From Anthoceros angustus (taxonomy: Eukaryota > Streptophyta > Anthocerotopsida > Anthocerotales > Anthocerotaceae), in assembly GCA_010909165.1 (NCBI GenBank), contig MU008159.1, positions 2,170,001 through 2,234,000 on the forward strand: a stretch of 64,000 nt of DNA. Reading direction: 5' to 3'. Under the pieces are notes generated by a model. That model had not been told where the DNA came from, made no database searches, and worked only from the letters and a program-made list of their open reading frames with translations. The translations under genes were made by a program, and so were the position numbers. Below, in pieces: positions 32,134 through 44,900 of this stretch; position 1 is the stretch's first letter; every line of letters begins with the position of its first letter.

Positions 32134-35100
32134 TGTGGCTATGCACTGGGAGTTAAGAACAAGTAGGGTTTCGCTTTTTTTTTTAGGATTGAAGGATAAA
32201 TAAGGCTAAAAGGAGGAATAAAATTGGGGTAGCGCCGACGAGGCTCGGAGTATACTCCGACCGGAGTGAACAACGGACCCGGCACCACTATGGCAAGCTC
32301 CGACCACGAGTAACGGATAAGTCCGAACCCACCTGTGTCAAAACAGGATAAGTACGCCAGGAAGTAACCTAGGAGCGAGGCGTGAGGATGACGAGGCGGC
32401 GCCACGTGGACGGCCCCGAGTGGAGGTCGGGCATGCAGAGGTCAGACCGTAACCTGCCGTAGCAGGCGGTATTCACGCCCGCGCCGCGCGGCGTAAGGCC
32501 GGCAGTAAGCTAAGCGAGGGTCGAGTAAGCCATGCACTCGCGCACGGACAACGAAGAGGCGCCTTCCGCCAGCACTTCCACAAGCGCGCCAAGGAGGGAG
32601 GTCATCCGCGCAGCCTCCGCATAATCCTCATAGCCCTTGCGCCCGCAATCCGCTCGCGCTATCTTTTGGGCGCCCCCAGAGCGCGCTCACAAGGTTGGAG
32701 CAACGCGCGAAGGAGGAACATCGTGCCACGGACTGCCAGCCTACAAAGAATAAGAGAGGAGGAGAAAGCAATGGCACCCAAAAGCCGCGGAGTCTGGGAG
32801 CCATGGACCGTGGAGCGCAACATTGTGACCCGCGCTATCCGGACTTCGGCCCCGGGCCGGAAGGGGAATTGGTGCGGAGTAATCTGGACGTGTTCCAAAT
32901 GGTCTGGACCTTTGACGCTAGTCCGGAGTTTGCCCGAAGATGGGCGATCAACAAGGAGGTCCGATCCAAGAACCTCCGGAGGACCCGAGGCGATGGACCT
33001 TGAGGTCCCGAGGCCTACAACCGCCTCAAGGAGGAAGAAGGGGCGGTGCCGAGCCCCTTAAGGCGAAGGAAGATAGGGCCACCACGCGAGGCCGAGGCTC
33101 GAACGCAGGACAACCAACGGATGGTTGATATCCGATCCGCCGGATCCGAGTAAGGGCGGTAGCCCGGATCATTGTCCATTGAACTCGCCACCAAGGTGGA
33201 TCACCTTGGTGATAACCCTGGTATTCCCCGCAGGCGCCCAAAAGAGCGGACGGGAAGGATTATCTTCGCCTTCACCAGAGGCACGCTAAGGAGCGAGAAG
33301 CCTCGCTTATCGGGCGACCCCATACCGATTCATGTGGGGACATTTCGAGCTCCAAGGAGGGAGAGCTTGAGGGCGCCCGGGGGCCGGAGGCCCCGCTGGT
33401 AGAGCGTGCAAGGGCGCCTCGAGGTGGGGGTCGCCCTTCAAGACCAAGCGGACTGGGAGGAGGACGATCGAGGATTCCTGACTCCATACGCCCTGAGCGA
33501 ACCCCTCACCACCTGTGGAAGTTTGGGAGGCGATTCCCTTCCTCCTTTTGCCCTCCGAGCAAGATGAGGGAGCCGATGCCGGAGGGCGTGCCCAGCAGTG
33601 AACAAATAACAACCACGACTACGCCGAGCCCCGACGAACTCAACGGGAGCCAAGAGGCGAAGACGGTGCGCCACCAACGCAAAGACCGAAGGTGCAGATT
33701 CTTACCCCCGCCCACGGGAGTGGCAAGAGGTCAAGAGGCGTAAGGAGGGCAAAGGGACGTGGCCCAAGGAGTGGAGGTCACCGGGCAGCCCCCCACCTCG
33801 AGCCGGCCTGCCCCGGTGAAGGGGCAAAAGAGCTTGCTCCCGACCCCCTCACCTCCTCCGAGCCCTGTGGAGAAAGAGGGCACAAAGGAGTTAGAGGCCA
33901 AGAGGGCCAAAGAGGGAGAGACTGACTCACCACTGTGACCCGAGGGTCCCGATTAGGTCCGAGAACCCCCCGACTTACTCGGATCATGGTATGGAGGTCC
34001 TCGACGGATCGAAATGCCTCCACTACGGACTTTGTGGGGCCTCACCGGCCGTGGAAGAAACACGGCGAGTCCGCTACCGCCATGGACGGAATGCTTTGGG
34101 GTCTCGTGGTACATGGAGAAGACCTGGAAGTGGAGGCCACCCGAGGAGGATGGTGGAACCCAAGAGCAAGTGAAGGCGCCAGGGGCAAAGGAAAGGGAGT
34201 CCCTCGGATCGAGGAAGGGAACGCCGGTGGCGGAGCGCGAGGCCCGGCTCAGACTGAAGGTTCTTCACCGACCAAGCAAGCCTGGAGGCCCAAGCGGAGG
34301 ACCTTGCAGCGAAGGGGAAGCGCAGCAGAGGCGGAAGAGGCCCGGCACAAGAGAGCTGGACGGCGGAGGCCCGGCCAGAGCCAAGGGCGGCGTAAAGGCG
34401 GGGGGAGCCAAGCCGGCAAAGAGCGACCGGATCACCATGACGTGATCGAACCGTGGAGAGAGAGCAGGTAACTCGGGCGACAAAGGGCTATGGAGTGCAA
34501 GGGCCAAAGGAGGAGATGGAGGCCGACCGGGAGATAGAGATCTCGGCACAGCAGTAGAGAGGAGAGGCGGCAGCATGGAGGATGAAGAAGGACACTGGAG
34601 CTACAACCCAAGATGCGCTTGAGCAAGCAGTGATTCTCAACGAGAGAATCCACGACTCGAGCACGAAATAGAGTGCCCCATCCGTCTCAAGACGGAGGAA
34701 AATCGCGACTATCCAAGGAGTTGGACGCTGCTGTGCCATGTGAGCCGGAGGAAGTCCGAGTCGGACGGAGGTATCCGACCGCCTGAGAGGGAGTCATGAG
34801 CTAAAGGCCGTAATGAACGGAGGAGCGCGAGCATCGGAAGCGTAAAAGAAGCCGCCGTCCACCGAAAGGCGGAAGGGAACGCCGCGCTATGGCGGTAAGC
34901 GGCAATGGAGAGGAAACGACGGGAGCGAGTGTGGAGCAACATGGCATGCAGGAGGTGACCGAGGCCGCCTCAGGCCGTGATACCGGCCCACCACAACCGC
35001 GTGAGAGGTGGCCCAACAAGCCGGGCAAAGACGCCTTTAACACTTATGGCGGAGGGAGTATCGGTGCCCGCACACGTGGAAGAGGCAATTCAACAAGTCG

Positions 35101-36475
35101 ATCTGTGACTTTGCCTATTACCACGAGCCCCGGGCAGAAGCCTCCTCGACTCAGCAGAAACGGACGGACTGGAAGGCTCAAGGAGATGAAGGCCACGGGA
35201 AAGACAGGGACCCTAGTGGCCTGCTTGAGAGATGACGGAGCGCGAGAGGAGCAACCGGGAGGAGCGTAACGAGGGAGCGCGGATGCGATCGAGGTAAGCA
35301 CCCCGCACCTCACCATGGAAGGAGGGGCCAACGAAGGAGTCCCGGGCGATCGGGAACAGAAGGACTGAGGAGAGCCACGGAGGAGTCCCGTGAGGGAGGA
35401 AACCTGGGCGTGAGTCCGACTTTGTCCGGACTCAGAGGGGAGGCCGGATCAAGTCCGGACCTGAATAAGTCCGGACCAAGTCCGGACCCGAGTCCGACCG
35501 AGGTCCGGACCCCAGAGAACGGACCCAGCCACGGACTCAGCCTGACTCGGGTTCGAGACAGACCTCGAGGACCGATCGGCAAGAAGGAGGAGCCCCTTCG
35601 ACTTACGCTTAGGGGAGAGAGAGTGGGTGGCCCCAGGACCTGTGGGAGGCCAGGAGGATGACGTGGTAACGGGCTGTCGACCGCCGAGCCCAACCCGATG
35701 TGATTCCGGGAGAGGAGGGGCCCGCCACGGATCATCCGATTGGGTGCACCACAACCGCTGACGGGATTGGACCACCCATTCCGAGGGGCCTGTGACCTTC
35801 CCACACAACGAAGGAGATAGGGGGGAAAGGATGGTAGGCGGCCGATTAGGGTATACCGAAATGGCTATCACCGTAATAGGGGTGTAATAAAGACGCCCTT
35901 GGGCGCAGAGATAAGAGGGCCGAGGCTAGTAAAGCATCTTTCTCTGGTGTTGATGCCGCTTCTTGCACCTTTGTGAGTCTTCTTGCTAACGTGAGTCCCG
36001 AGTCACCGAAAGGTGCACGATCGGGAGATTGATCAAGGTCCCGTGACGGACTTAACGCGCTGTGGTGTGTGTGCGTGGGAAGGGTGATCGGTGACGTCGC
36101 CCGAGCCGCCCCAATCAACGGACTGAACGTGAGCCGGAGGAACTCGGAGGGTGTAGAGCCCGGACGGAGAGGCCGAACGATGAGGAGGTCACAGAACCCG
36201 CGTCTTTTCTAAGATCAAGAGTGTAGCGTGAGGGGAGAGAGGAAAGGATCGCGTGAGGGAGGATGTGAACGACACGGAAACGGTCTCAAACGCTTGGCCA
36301 TACCGGCCTCAGACGGAACGCTGTGAGAGTTAGGAGTATGTGTGTTGAGACCGAACGAGCGCTAAGGACGGTAAGAATCACAAACGCAGAACGGGCCTAT
36401 CATTCCCTTTGGGAACGGACTTCTTCCTACAACGACACGGATTGTGCGCGCTACCGCCATCAAGAAAAGTCGCCA
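32134..36475 (+). repeat. Gypsy 5' LTR, 4342 bp
   Basis: This is one of the longest LTR types seen in plants. It matches 41989-46354 along its whole length. The interior of the LTR is GC-rich and full of overlapping open frames without a domain. A pattern of GTCCGGAC-type repeats lies at about 35415-35510. The first 300 bp and the last 600 bp hold the most regular sequence. Confidence 0.93.
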
Positions 36476-36479
36476 CATT

Positions 36480-36494
36480 TGGCGCTGCTGCGGG
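36480..36494 (+). other. Gypsy primer binding site
   Basis: TGGCGCTGCTGCGGG lies four bases after the LTR end. It resembles the TGGCGCCGTTGCCGGG primer site known from Athila/Tat-type gypsy elements, with two or three changes. The priming tRNA is therefore inferred, not certain. Confidence 0.7.
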
Positions 36495-36599
36495 AATGAA
36501 ATCGTGGTGCCGCAGCGCGCCCTTAGGAAGAGAAGGTAAGTGAATGCGTGGCGGTCGAGCGACGGTCAAGAGTGAACCGTCAGGATCGGACGTGGTCAC

Positions 36600-38560
36600 C
36601 TCGCGTTTCTCCGAGCCGTGAGAGAGAGAGAGACGCCAAACCCAACGAGAGCACCGCCGATCGAGGAGGGAGAACGTGGTCGAATTGTCGGACCAAGACG
36701 AGTACGGGTACAAGGGACGCCAACGGAAGAAGGTAGGATGCCCACGCCTAACCCATCGATGGCGCAGCCATGGCCCCTACCTCGACCAAACAAGCGCATC
36801 TCCATATTCGGAGGAAGAAGGAGCGGATGCGAGACCTTTGTGGAGGACTTCTGTCCAAAGCCAACTTCAACGGAGAGGGAGCCGACGCCTCATCCCTTTT
36901 CCAAGGGGTTCTGAGGGACCGCTCAATGGTATCGGAGAAAGTACCACCGGAGAATGCCCCACCGCCTCGCTTGAAGCTTTGAAAATGCCTTCTTAGAACG
37001 GTTTCGAGGGATCGACCGTGAGGGTATGTATTATCAAAGTTGGAAAATCAAGCGAGGGAAGAAGGAGAAGGGCTCAGACATCGAGCGGTTCTATGCCCCG
37101 AGGGATCGCATCCAACCCATACCACGATGCAAGCAGGTGGTTCGCGCCGGCCTAGCCAAACCCATGGCGTGCACGCCCCGCCGCCGAGAAGGACGTGGGC
37201 AAGGTGAGGAAAACTACGAGGAATCGCTACATCGAGGATAAAGAAATCCGCAAGGAGGCAAGAAGAAGAAGAAGAAACGGGGTTCGACTGAGGAGGAAGA
37301 GTCTTCGAGGAGGAGGAAGACCAATGAGGTGTCTGAGGAGGAGCCGTCCAAGAAGAGAGAGGTCTCTAGCGAGGAAGAGTATCCCGCAAGAAGAAGAGCA
37401 AGAAAGCCCCGCTAAAAGAAGGTGGTAAGAAGGAGGTGGTGACACCAGACCGTCCGAGAAGCTCCGACCCGACTCAAAGGAGGTAGCAGTCCGGAGGACC
37501 GGAAAAGTGATAAAGAGAGTAGAGGACCGCGATAAACTGTTAAGGACCGAGAGCGCGGAAAACACCGACTACGGCGAACGCATCTGTGCCGTGCCAACAC
37601 GGCCATTCGAAGTCCAACCGCCTCAAGGCCGGCATCAAGTGGACTACGAATCGAGGAGGAGGCCGAGGAGCAATGGGAAGAGGCCTATCAGTGCATGTGA
37701 AGCCCCTCCGGGCCGCGATATCCCAAAACCATGTATCCGCCAACCGGAGGTCCACAATACGAGCCCCACCGATGCAAAGACCGCATGGGAGCCCCTTCGT
37801 ATCCTCCGACGGCCGCGGGTCCGCTGGAACCGGGAATCTCGCCATTACTCCAACGCGTGTCCGTACTCCAACGAGGTGGTAATGGGGACTTCGAGCTGTG
37901 GCGATCGCAAGGCCGGGCATATGACAGCAAGACGCTATGTCCCCAACCCCGCACAAGGACGGTGACGATATGCCACACCAAGCGGAGAACTCGACCACCA
38001 ACGCCACCTCCTAAGACCTGACTGCACGGCAAGTCAAGATGCTCTGGCGGAGGGAAGAGATTCCCAGAGGTACGCGAGATGGAAAGAACAAGAAGGTACG
38101 GTGGGGGTGTCGAAAGGAAGGGAGTCGGTGGAAATCTTGAGGTGTCTACTCAGTCAAGGAAGGAGCGACGAGAAAGGCGCCAGCTTGAAGAAGAACAAGA
38201 TCGAGGAAGCGCCACACGCCGAGGAAGGCAATCAAACGGAAATACCAGCAGAGGATCCGACCGATGAAGGAGGGCGACGGCAGCCGGAGGGATTACCCAA
38301 GGAAGTTCTCCGCAAGGTGAGAGGGGGAACGGTGCCTCCCGCGACGGCGACGCTTCCACCGGACGTAGTCCGGAGGTGACCGAGATGTTGCAGGAGGAAA
38401 TGCGCAAGCATCCGGAGAATACCGTAACACGGGTGACCGGGAGAGGATGAGGACGCAGCAGGATCCTCGATTGGGGTAGCCTCGCCCCTTTAATGTGGCG
38501 ACCGATGATGAATCGCAGCACCTTGTGTCCTTTCGACACCGAGGGATAACCCAAATACAC
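36600..38560 (+). pseudogene. Presumed gag region of the gypsy element
   Basis: This region between the primer site and the protease has short, frameshifted frames. A Lys/Arg/Glu-rich part lies near 37195-37430. It occupies the place of gag and is named from position only; no zinc knuckle is visible. Confidence 0.45.
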
Positions 38561-38627
38561 AAGAGGTCCGTGGGCCGTTAGGAAACCCAGCCTCGGAGCA
38601 CCAAAGCCGTGAAGGGTAGCAAAGGAA

Positions 38628-38834
38628 GTGAGGGTGGTGTCCCATACGACCGGGGCGGTACAAGTGGAGATTGGATGTATCATCAAGGATGTACTGCTGG
38701 ACACGGGTCCGAGTCAACCTCATCACAAGCCACGCAAAATTGGGCTTCACATCCTTCAACCTCAACGAAGACTCGAGAATGGCGTATATGTCAAGAAGAG
38801 ATCCGGGGAGTTAACCGAGTCTTGGCCACCATAG
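38628..38834 (+). pseudogene. Gypsy aspartic protease fragment
   Basis: The frame reads VQVEIGCIIKDVLLDTGPSQ. VLLDTG is the aspartic protease active-site box, and the stretch before it (EIGG-IIKDVLLDTGSS in intact relatives) is typical of Tat/Athila-type elements. The remaining residues, including GLHILQP, fit the following conserved segment. It is broken downstream. Confidence 0.8.
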
Positions 38835-39549
38835 CCGCACCCTACAAACCGGATTTTGTTGTGATCAAACCGCCGGACCATTAGGGTATGAGGTGTTGCG
38901 GCCATGGTCGGGTTGGCCTGCAAGCTACACTTTGGAAGGAAGGAGATTCACTTCGTGGACCGGGACCCTAAGGTAGAAGGGAGGGTTGCTATCACCGGAG
39001 CAAGGACACCTATTGTGGGGAAACCGTGAGCCACCGGGGTATACCTGAGGACTCCACCGCGACGAACAAGATAGCTCCGAGGAGGCGACTTTTCGCCAAG
39101 ATCCGCCGGTCCGAGGAGGAGATGGACTACCGGGGATGCCTTTGGCGTGGTGATTGTTTTTTGAGTAAACGCCACAACGGGCCGGAGGAAGGAAGAAGAG
39201 GAGGCCTGACCAAAGACAAGGGGAGACAACAAGAGTCGGACCAAGGAAAAGTGACATCAAGGAGTAACACGATTCACCGACGAGCTCTTCAGAGAATGGG
39301 GATGCGAGAGGACGATCCCGAGGAGGACGAGGGGTTTGGACGCAGCGAGGAAAAGACGGAACGGAGACGGTGAACCCGGACGACGTGGAAGAAGTGGAGG
39401 TCCGCCAGCAAATTCAAGTTTAAGAAAGGCATGCCTCCGGACCAAGGAAGGACTAAAGCACTGGGGAGTTTTATGAGGTGTTCGCCTCAAGGTCACGACA
39501 TGAAGGGCATTCAAGAAGTGGGAGAGCATAAGATCGATTTGAAGCCGGA

Positions 39550-40230
39550 GTGCCATCAATCCGACAATACAAGCTCAACCCCAAGTATTCGATCAAGGTG
39601 AAGGAGGTCCTTGATAAGTACCGAGGCAGACATCATTTTCCCCATCGTCAGCCGAGTGGGTCGCTACCGATTGTGGTGGTTCCCAAGAAACACCAGACAA
39701 ATTGGTATGCCAAGATTGGAGGAAGCTCAACGAACGGAGAAGGACCACTTCATGCCATTCAGACATTTATTTTGGACAAGGTGGTCGGACTGACTACTTA
39801 CTCCTTCCTCGGATGGCTACTCCGGATACAACCAATTGCACCTAAGGGAGTGACCGACAAGACGACCTTCACTACGGAGTGGGGTACGCTTGCCTACAAG
39901 AGAAGTGCCTTTGGGATGACCGGAGCGCCTGTGGTCGCTCATGATGGTGACCAACGCCTTCCGTGACTTCGAGGGACTTCATGGAGATATTCTGGATGAT
40001 TTTGTGCATGGGGAGCAGGACAAACACCTTGGGCATCTAAGAAGGTGCTTGAGCCGGGAGACTCAATTGAGCCTACACCCGAGAATGCTACTTTGGAATG
40101 ACGGAGGGAATCTTGTCGACATCGGTGCTGAATCGAGGTGGACCAGACAAGGTCCGGTCATCCGCCTCCACAACGAACCTAAAGGAGCCGAGAGGTTTCG
40201 GAATGGTGGGATACTACCGGTTTATTAAGG
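39550..40230 (+). pseudogene. Gypsy reverse transcriptase, frameshifted
   Basis: Recognisable pieces in order are YKLNPKYSIKVKEVLDKY, PIVVVPKK, DKTTFTTEWGTLAYKRSAFG, a weak remnant of the F-DD box at 39985-40010 (DDFVHGEQDKHLGHLRRC) and ETQLSLHPRMLLW. Frame changes near 39640, 39720 and 39960 separate them. Order and spacing match a gypsy reverse transcriptase. Confidence 0.88.
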
Positions 40231-40339
40231 ACTTTGCAAGAGGGCGCTAAGTTGATGTAATCATCAAGGAGGAGGTTTGGACCGTCACGGAGCGAGAGGA
40301 GGCCTTGTAACACCTTGGTAAGCGCACGGTTCTAAGAGG

Positions 40340-41960
40340 ACCGGATCGAGCAGAAATTTCATGTGTATGTAGACGTGTCCGCTATCGGAGTAGCCGAGCC
40401 GAAGGACGACAAGCGCGGGATTATCCCGTATACTACGAGTACCACCCACGCTGAACGAAAATACACAACTACAGAGCCAAGCACGGGTATGGTATATGCA
40501 AGAAATTCGACACTACCGCTACCCAAAGGAGTTTGTGTTCTATGTAGACCACTTTGCGTCAAGCATCCGTGAATAAGGCGGACTGTCCGGACGGATAGCA
40601 AGGTGGATATTGTTGCAGGAGTTCACGTCAAGTGGAAACAAGACAAGGGAGGCAAGACCAAAATGCATTTCCGCCACGATTGAAAACAGGTTGAGAGATC
40701 GTGAAGATGCTCCTGGATGAGACATTGGTTGCCGCAGAAAAAGTACAACCGGAGGAGCCCACCGACAACCCCAAGCTACGAGAATCGCAGCCTTAGCGAG
40801 AAGGGAGGGTCTGCACCGTCCGACCTACGAAGAAATAGAGCGGTACTGGGAATGGAGCTCAAAATGACTCGGATGAGGGAGGCATTCGCACTATGCTCGA
40901 CCCTTCGTAATGTACAACGGTGTGTGTTCAAATTAGGGGCCGACGAGTAGAACGAAGGTACTTGCAACCGCAGAGCTGGAGCCGCCGTGGGAATGCACGA
41001 AGGATTGGGGAGGACACTACGCAAGACAGTCACCACCAAAGATTTTGAAGCGGATACCGGTGGCCAACAATGTATGGGGACACCCACCGCTTAGGAAGAA
41101 GTGTGATGCTTGTCCCGATCGGAAAGCCAACCCCGACGACACAAAGGCCGCTAGTACCGATATTGGCACCGCACCTTCAAAAGTGGGTATTGACTTTGTT
41201 GGACCTATACCACGACAAGACACACACAAGGAGATACATCCCGGTGGCAACGACCATCGCACTGTGTGGGTAGAGGGCGACAAGAACGGACTCGCAAACA
41301 CCGTGGCCAAATTCAGAGAACATCATAACCCGCACGGATGTCCGTAGCAGGTGATAGGGGAACCCATTTCCTTAATGATGTGGTGGCCGCCATGACGGAG
41401 TATTTCGCATCAATCATCGCAAGACGGCACCCTACAATCCTAAGGCCAATGGGTCAGAGAAGACAAATGGGCTCATCCGCAGGATCTCAATAAACTCAGG
41501 AACTACGCCCATGATCGATACTAAGCCGCCATCCGCACTATGCCCGGACAGCAGAAGGTGACCACACAACGGACCCTTACTTGACCTACGACACTCTCCG
41601 TAATGCCAGAGTTTGAAGTGCCCACTTTTCGAGTAATGATGGAAGGAGACGACAAGAGGAAAGCCATCGAGCGACTTTTGGGGTTTGTTCAAGACACAGA
41701 GGAGGAAGAAGCTCACCAAGATGCAGCTTGGTGCAAAACCAAATAAAGATTTGGCACGATCGCCGATCGCGAATCGTGAGTATGTAAAGGAAGGGACCCG
41801 CCTTTATGATAGCATACATGCATTTTCTGCAAACTTCACCGAGATGGATGGGTCCGTACCAAGTGGTGCAAGTATATGACAACGGGTCCGGCCCACACGA
41901 TGCCTAGATGGAGAGCTGCCCACTGAACGTGGCGGTGAAGAAGTATCATGCTTAGTGTTG
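40340..41960 (+). pseudogene. Gypsy RNase H and integrase, frameshifted
   Basis: RNase H is seen from a weakly conserved YYEYH- and KADCP-like remnant around 40420-40600. Integrase starts with the zinc-finger half (KCDACPDRKANP near 41100) and continues with KVGIDFVGPIP, then in another frame FLNDVVAAMTEYF and KTAPYNPKANG near 41420-41460. A terminal part near 41860-41940 (YQVVQVYDNG followed by LDGEL in two frames) resembles the integrase C-terminus. The order protease, reverse transcriptase, RNase H, integrase assigns the element to gypsy. Confidence 0.82.
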
Positions 41961-41973
41961 GCGAGACGCCAAT

Positions 41974-41986
41974 GATGAGAAGGGAG
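41974..41986 (+). other. Gypsy polypurine tract
   Basis: GATGAGAAGGGAG lies just upstream of the 3' LTR, where plus-strand synthesis would start. One T interrupts the purines. Confidence 0.7.
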
Positions 41987-41988
41987 TA

Positions 41989-44900
41989 TGTGGCTATGCA
42001 CTCGGGAGTTAAGAAAATAAGTAGGGTTTCGCTTTTTTAGGATTGAAGGATAAATAAGGCGAAAAGGAGGAATAAAATTGGGGTAGCGCTGGACGAGGCT
42101 CGAGTATACTCCGACTGGAGTGAACAACGGACCCCTGACCACTATGGCAAGCTCCGACCACCGAGTAACGGATAAGTCCGAACCCACCCAGTCAAAAGGA
42201 TAAGTACGCCAAAGTAACCTAGGAGCGAGGCGTGAGGATGACGAGGCGGCGCCACGTGGACGGCCCCGAGTGGAGGTCGGGCATGCAGAGGTCAGACAGA
42301 ACCTGCTGAGGCCGCAGGCAGTATTCACGCCCGCGGCGCGCGCAAAGGCCGCAGTAAGCGGAAGCGAGGGTCGAGTGCCATGCACTCGCGCTCGGACAAC
42401 GAGAGGTTTCCGCCCAGTTATTTCCACAAGCGCCAAGGAGGGAGGTCATTTCGCGCAGCCTCCGCAATCCTCACGCGCCCGCAATCCGGCTCGGCGCTAT
42501 CTTTTGGGCGCCGCCTTAGAGCGCCATCAAGGTTGGAGCAATAACGCGGGCGAGGAACATCGTGCCGACTCGGCCAGCTACAAAGAACAAGAGGAGGAGA
42601 AAGCAATGGCACCCAAAAGCCGAGGGAGCCATGGACCTCGTGGAGCGCAACATTGTGACCCGCTATCCGGACCCGGGCCGAAGGGAATTGGTGCAGAGTG
42701 GCATCCGGACGTGTTCCAAATGGTCTCGACCTTTGGCTACCTAGTCCGGAGTTTGCCCGAAGATGCGGCGATCAACAAGGAGGTCCGATCCAAGAACCTC
42801 CGGAGGACCCGAGGCGATGGACCTTGAGGTCCCGAGGCCTACAACCGCCTCAAGGAGGAAGAAGGGGCGCAGCGAGCCCCTTAAGGCGAAGGGAAGATAG
42901 GGCCACGCCGCGATGCCGAGGCTCGAACGCAGCGACAACCAACGGATGGTTGATATCCGATCCGCCGATACGAGTAAGGGCGGTAGCCCGGATCATTGTC
43001 CATTGAACTCGCCACCAAGGTGGATCACCTTGGTGATAACTCGCTGGTATTCTCGCATGCGCCCTGGGAAGAGAGCGGACGGGAAGGATTATCTCGCCCG
43101 GTTCAGAGGCACGCAAGCTAAGGAGCGAAGCCTCGCCATCAGACCCCATACCGATTCATGTATGGGGACATTTCGAGCCTCAAGGAGGGAGAGCTTGAGG
43201 GCGCCCGGGCCGGAGGCCCCGCTGAAGTAGAGCGTGCAAGGGCGCCTGAGGTGGGGGTCGCCCTTCAAGACCAAGGACTGGAGGAGGACGATCGAGGATT
43301 CCTGACTCCATACGCCCTGAGCGAACCCCTCACCACCTGTGGAAGTTTGGGAGGAGATTCCCTTCCTCCTTTTGGTGCCCTCCGAGCAAAGACAGAGGCC
43401 GGAGGGATGCTGGCGCTCCGACCCGCAGACAGCCCAACAACCACGACTACCGCCGAGCCCCGACGAACTCAACGGGAGCCAAGAGGCGAAGACGGTGCCA
43501 CCAACGCAAAGACCTCGAGGTGCCAGACTTCTACCCCCGCCACGAGTGGCAAGAGGTCAAGAGGCGTAAGGAGGGCAGGGGACGTGGCCCAAGGAGTGGA
43601 GGTCACCGCGCACCCCACCTCGAGCCGGCCCCTGCCCCGGCTGTGAAGGGGCAAAAGAGCTTGCTCCCTGACCCCTCACCTCCTCCGAGCCCCTGTGGAG
43701 AAAGAGGGCACAAAGGAGTTAGAGGCCAAGAGGGCCAAAGAGGGTGAGACTCGACCACCACTGTGACCCGAGGGTCCCGATTAGGTCCGAGAACCCACCG
43801 ACTTACTCCGGATCGCGTATGGAGGTCCTTGGCGGATCGAGAAATGCCGGCCCCACTACGGACTTTGTGGGGCCTCACACCGGCCGTGGAAGAAACACGG
43901 CGAAGTCCTGCTACCGCCATGGACGGAATGCTTTGGGGTCTCGTGGTACATGGAGAAGACCTGTGAAGTGGAGGCCACCCGAGGAGGATGGTGGAACCCA
44001 AGAGCAAGTGAAGGCCGAGGGGCAAAGGAAAGGCGGAGTCCTCGCCGGATCGAGGAAGGGAACGCCGGTGGCGGAGCGCGAGGCCCGGTTCAGCAGACTG
44101 GTTAAGGTTCTTCACCGCACAAATCAAGCAAGCTCAGAGGCCCAAGCGCGGAGAGGACCTTGCAGAAGAGGGAAGCGCAGAGGCGGAAGAGGCCCCGCAC
44201 AAGCAGAGAGAGCTGGACCGGAGGCCCGGCCAGAGGCCAAGGGCGAGGCCTGTAAAGGCGGCGAGGAGCCTGTCAGCAAGAAGAGCGACCGGATCACTAC
44301 GTGATCGAACCGGGAGAGAGTCACAGTACCGAGGCTAACTCAAGGCCGCGTGGCTATGGAGTGCAAGGCCAAGGAGGAGATGGAGGCCAAGACCGGGAGA
44401 TAGAGATCTCCGAGCACCGCAGAAGTAGAGGAGAGGCGGCAGCAGATGGAGGACAAAGAAGGACACGTGAGCTACAACCCAAGATGCGCTGAGCAGTGAT
44501 TCTCAACGAGAGAATCCACGACTCGAGCAAAACAGAGTGCCGCCCCTCAAGACGGAGGAAAATCGCGACTATCCAAGGAGTTGGACGCTGCTGCCATGTA
44601 TGAGCCGGAGGAAGTCCGAGCCGGACGGAGGTACCGACCGCACCGGAGAGGGAGTCATGAGCTAAAGGCCGTAATGAACGGAGGAGCGAGCACCGGAAGC
44701 GTAAAAGAAGCCGCCGTCCACCGAGAAAGGCGGAAGGGAACGCCGCGCTATGGCGGTAAGTGGCAATGGAGGAAACGACGGAGCCGGAGCAACAGTGCAC
44801 TGCAGGAGGTGACCGAGGCCGCCTTGTAGCCTCATGATACGCCCACACCACAACCGGGCAGAGAGGTGGCTCAACAAAGACGCACCTAACACTTATGGCG

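Noticed and set aside
33935-34471. Open frames within the gypsy LTRs
   Set aside because: They are not kept between the two LTR copies because indels shift them, and composition is simple. I do not regard them as genes.
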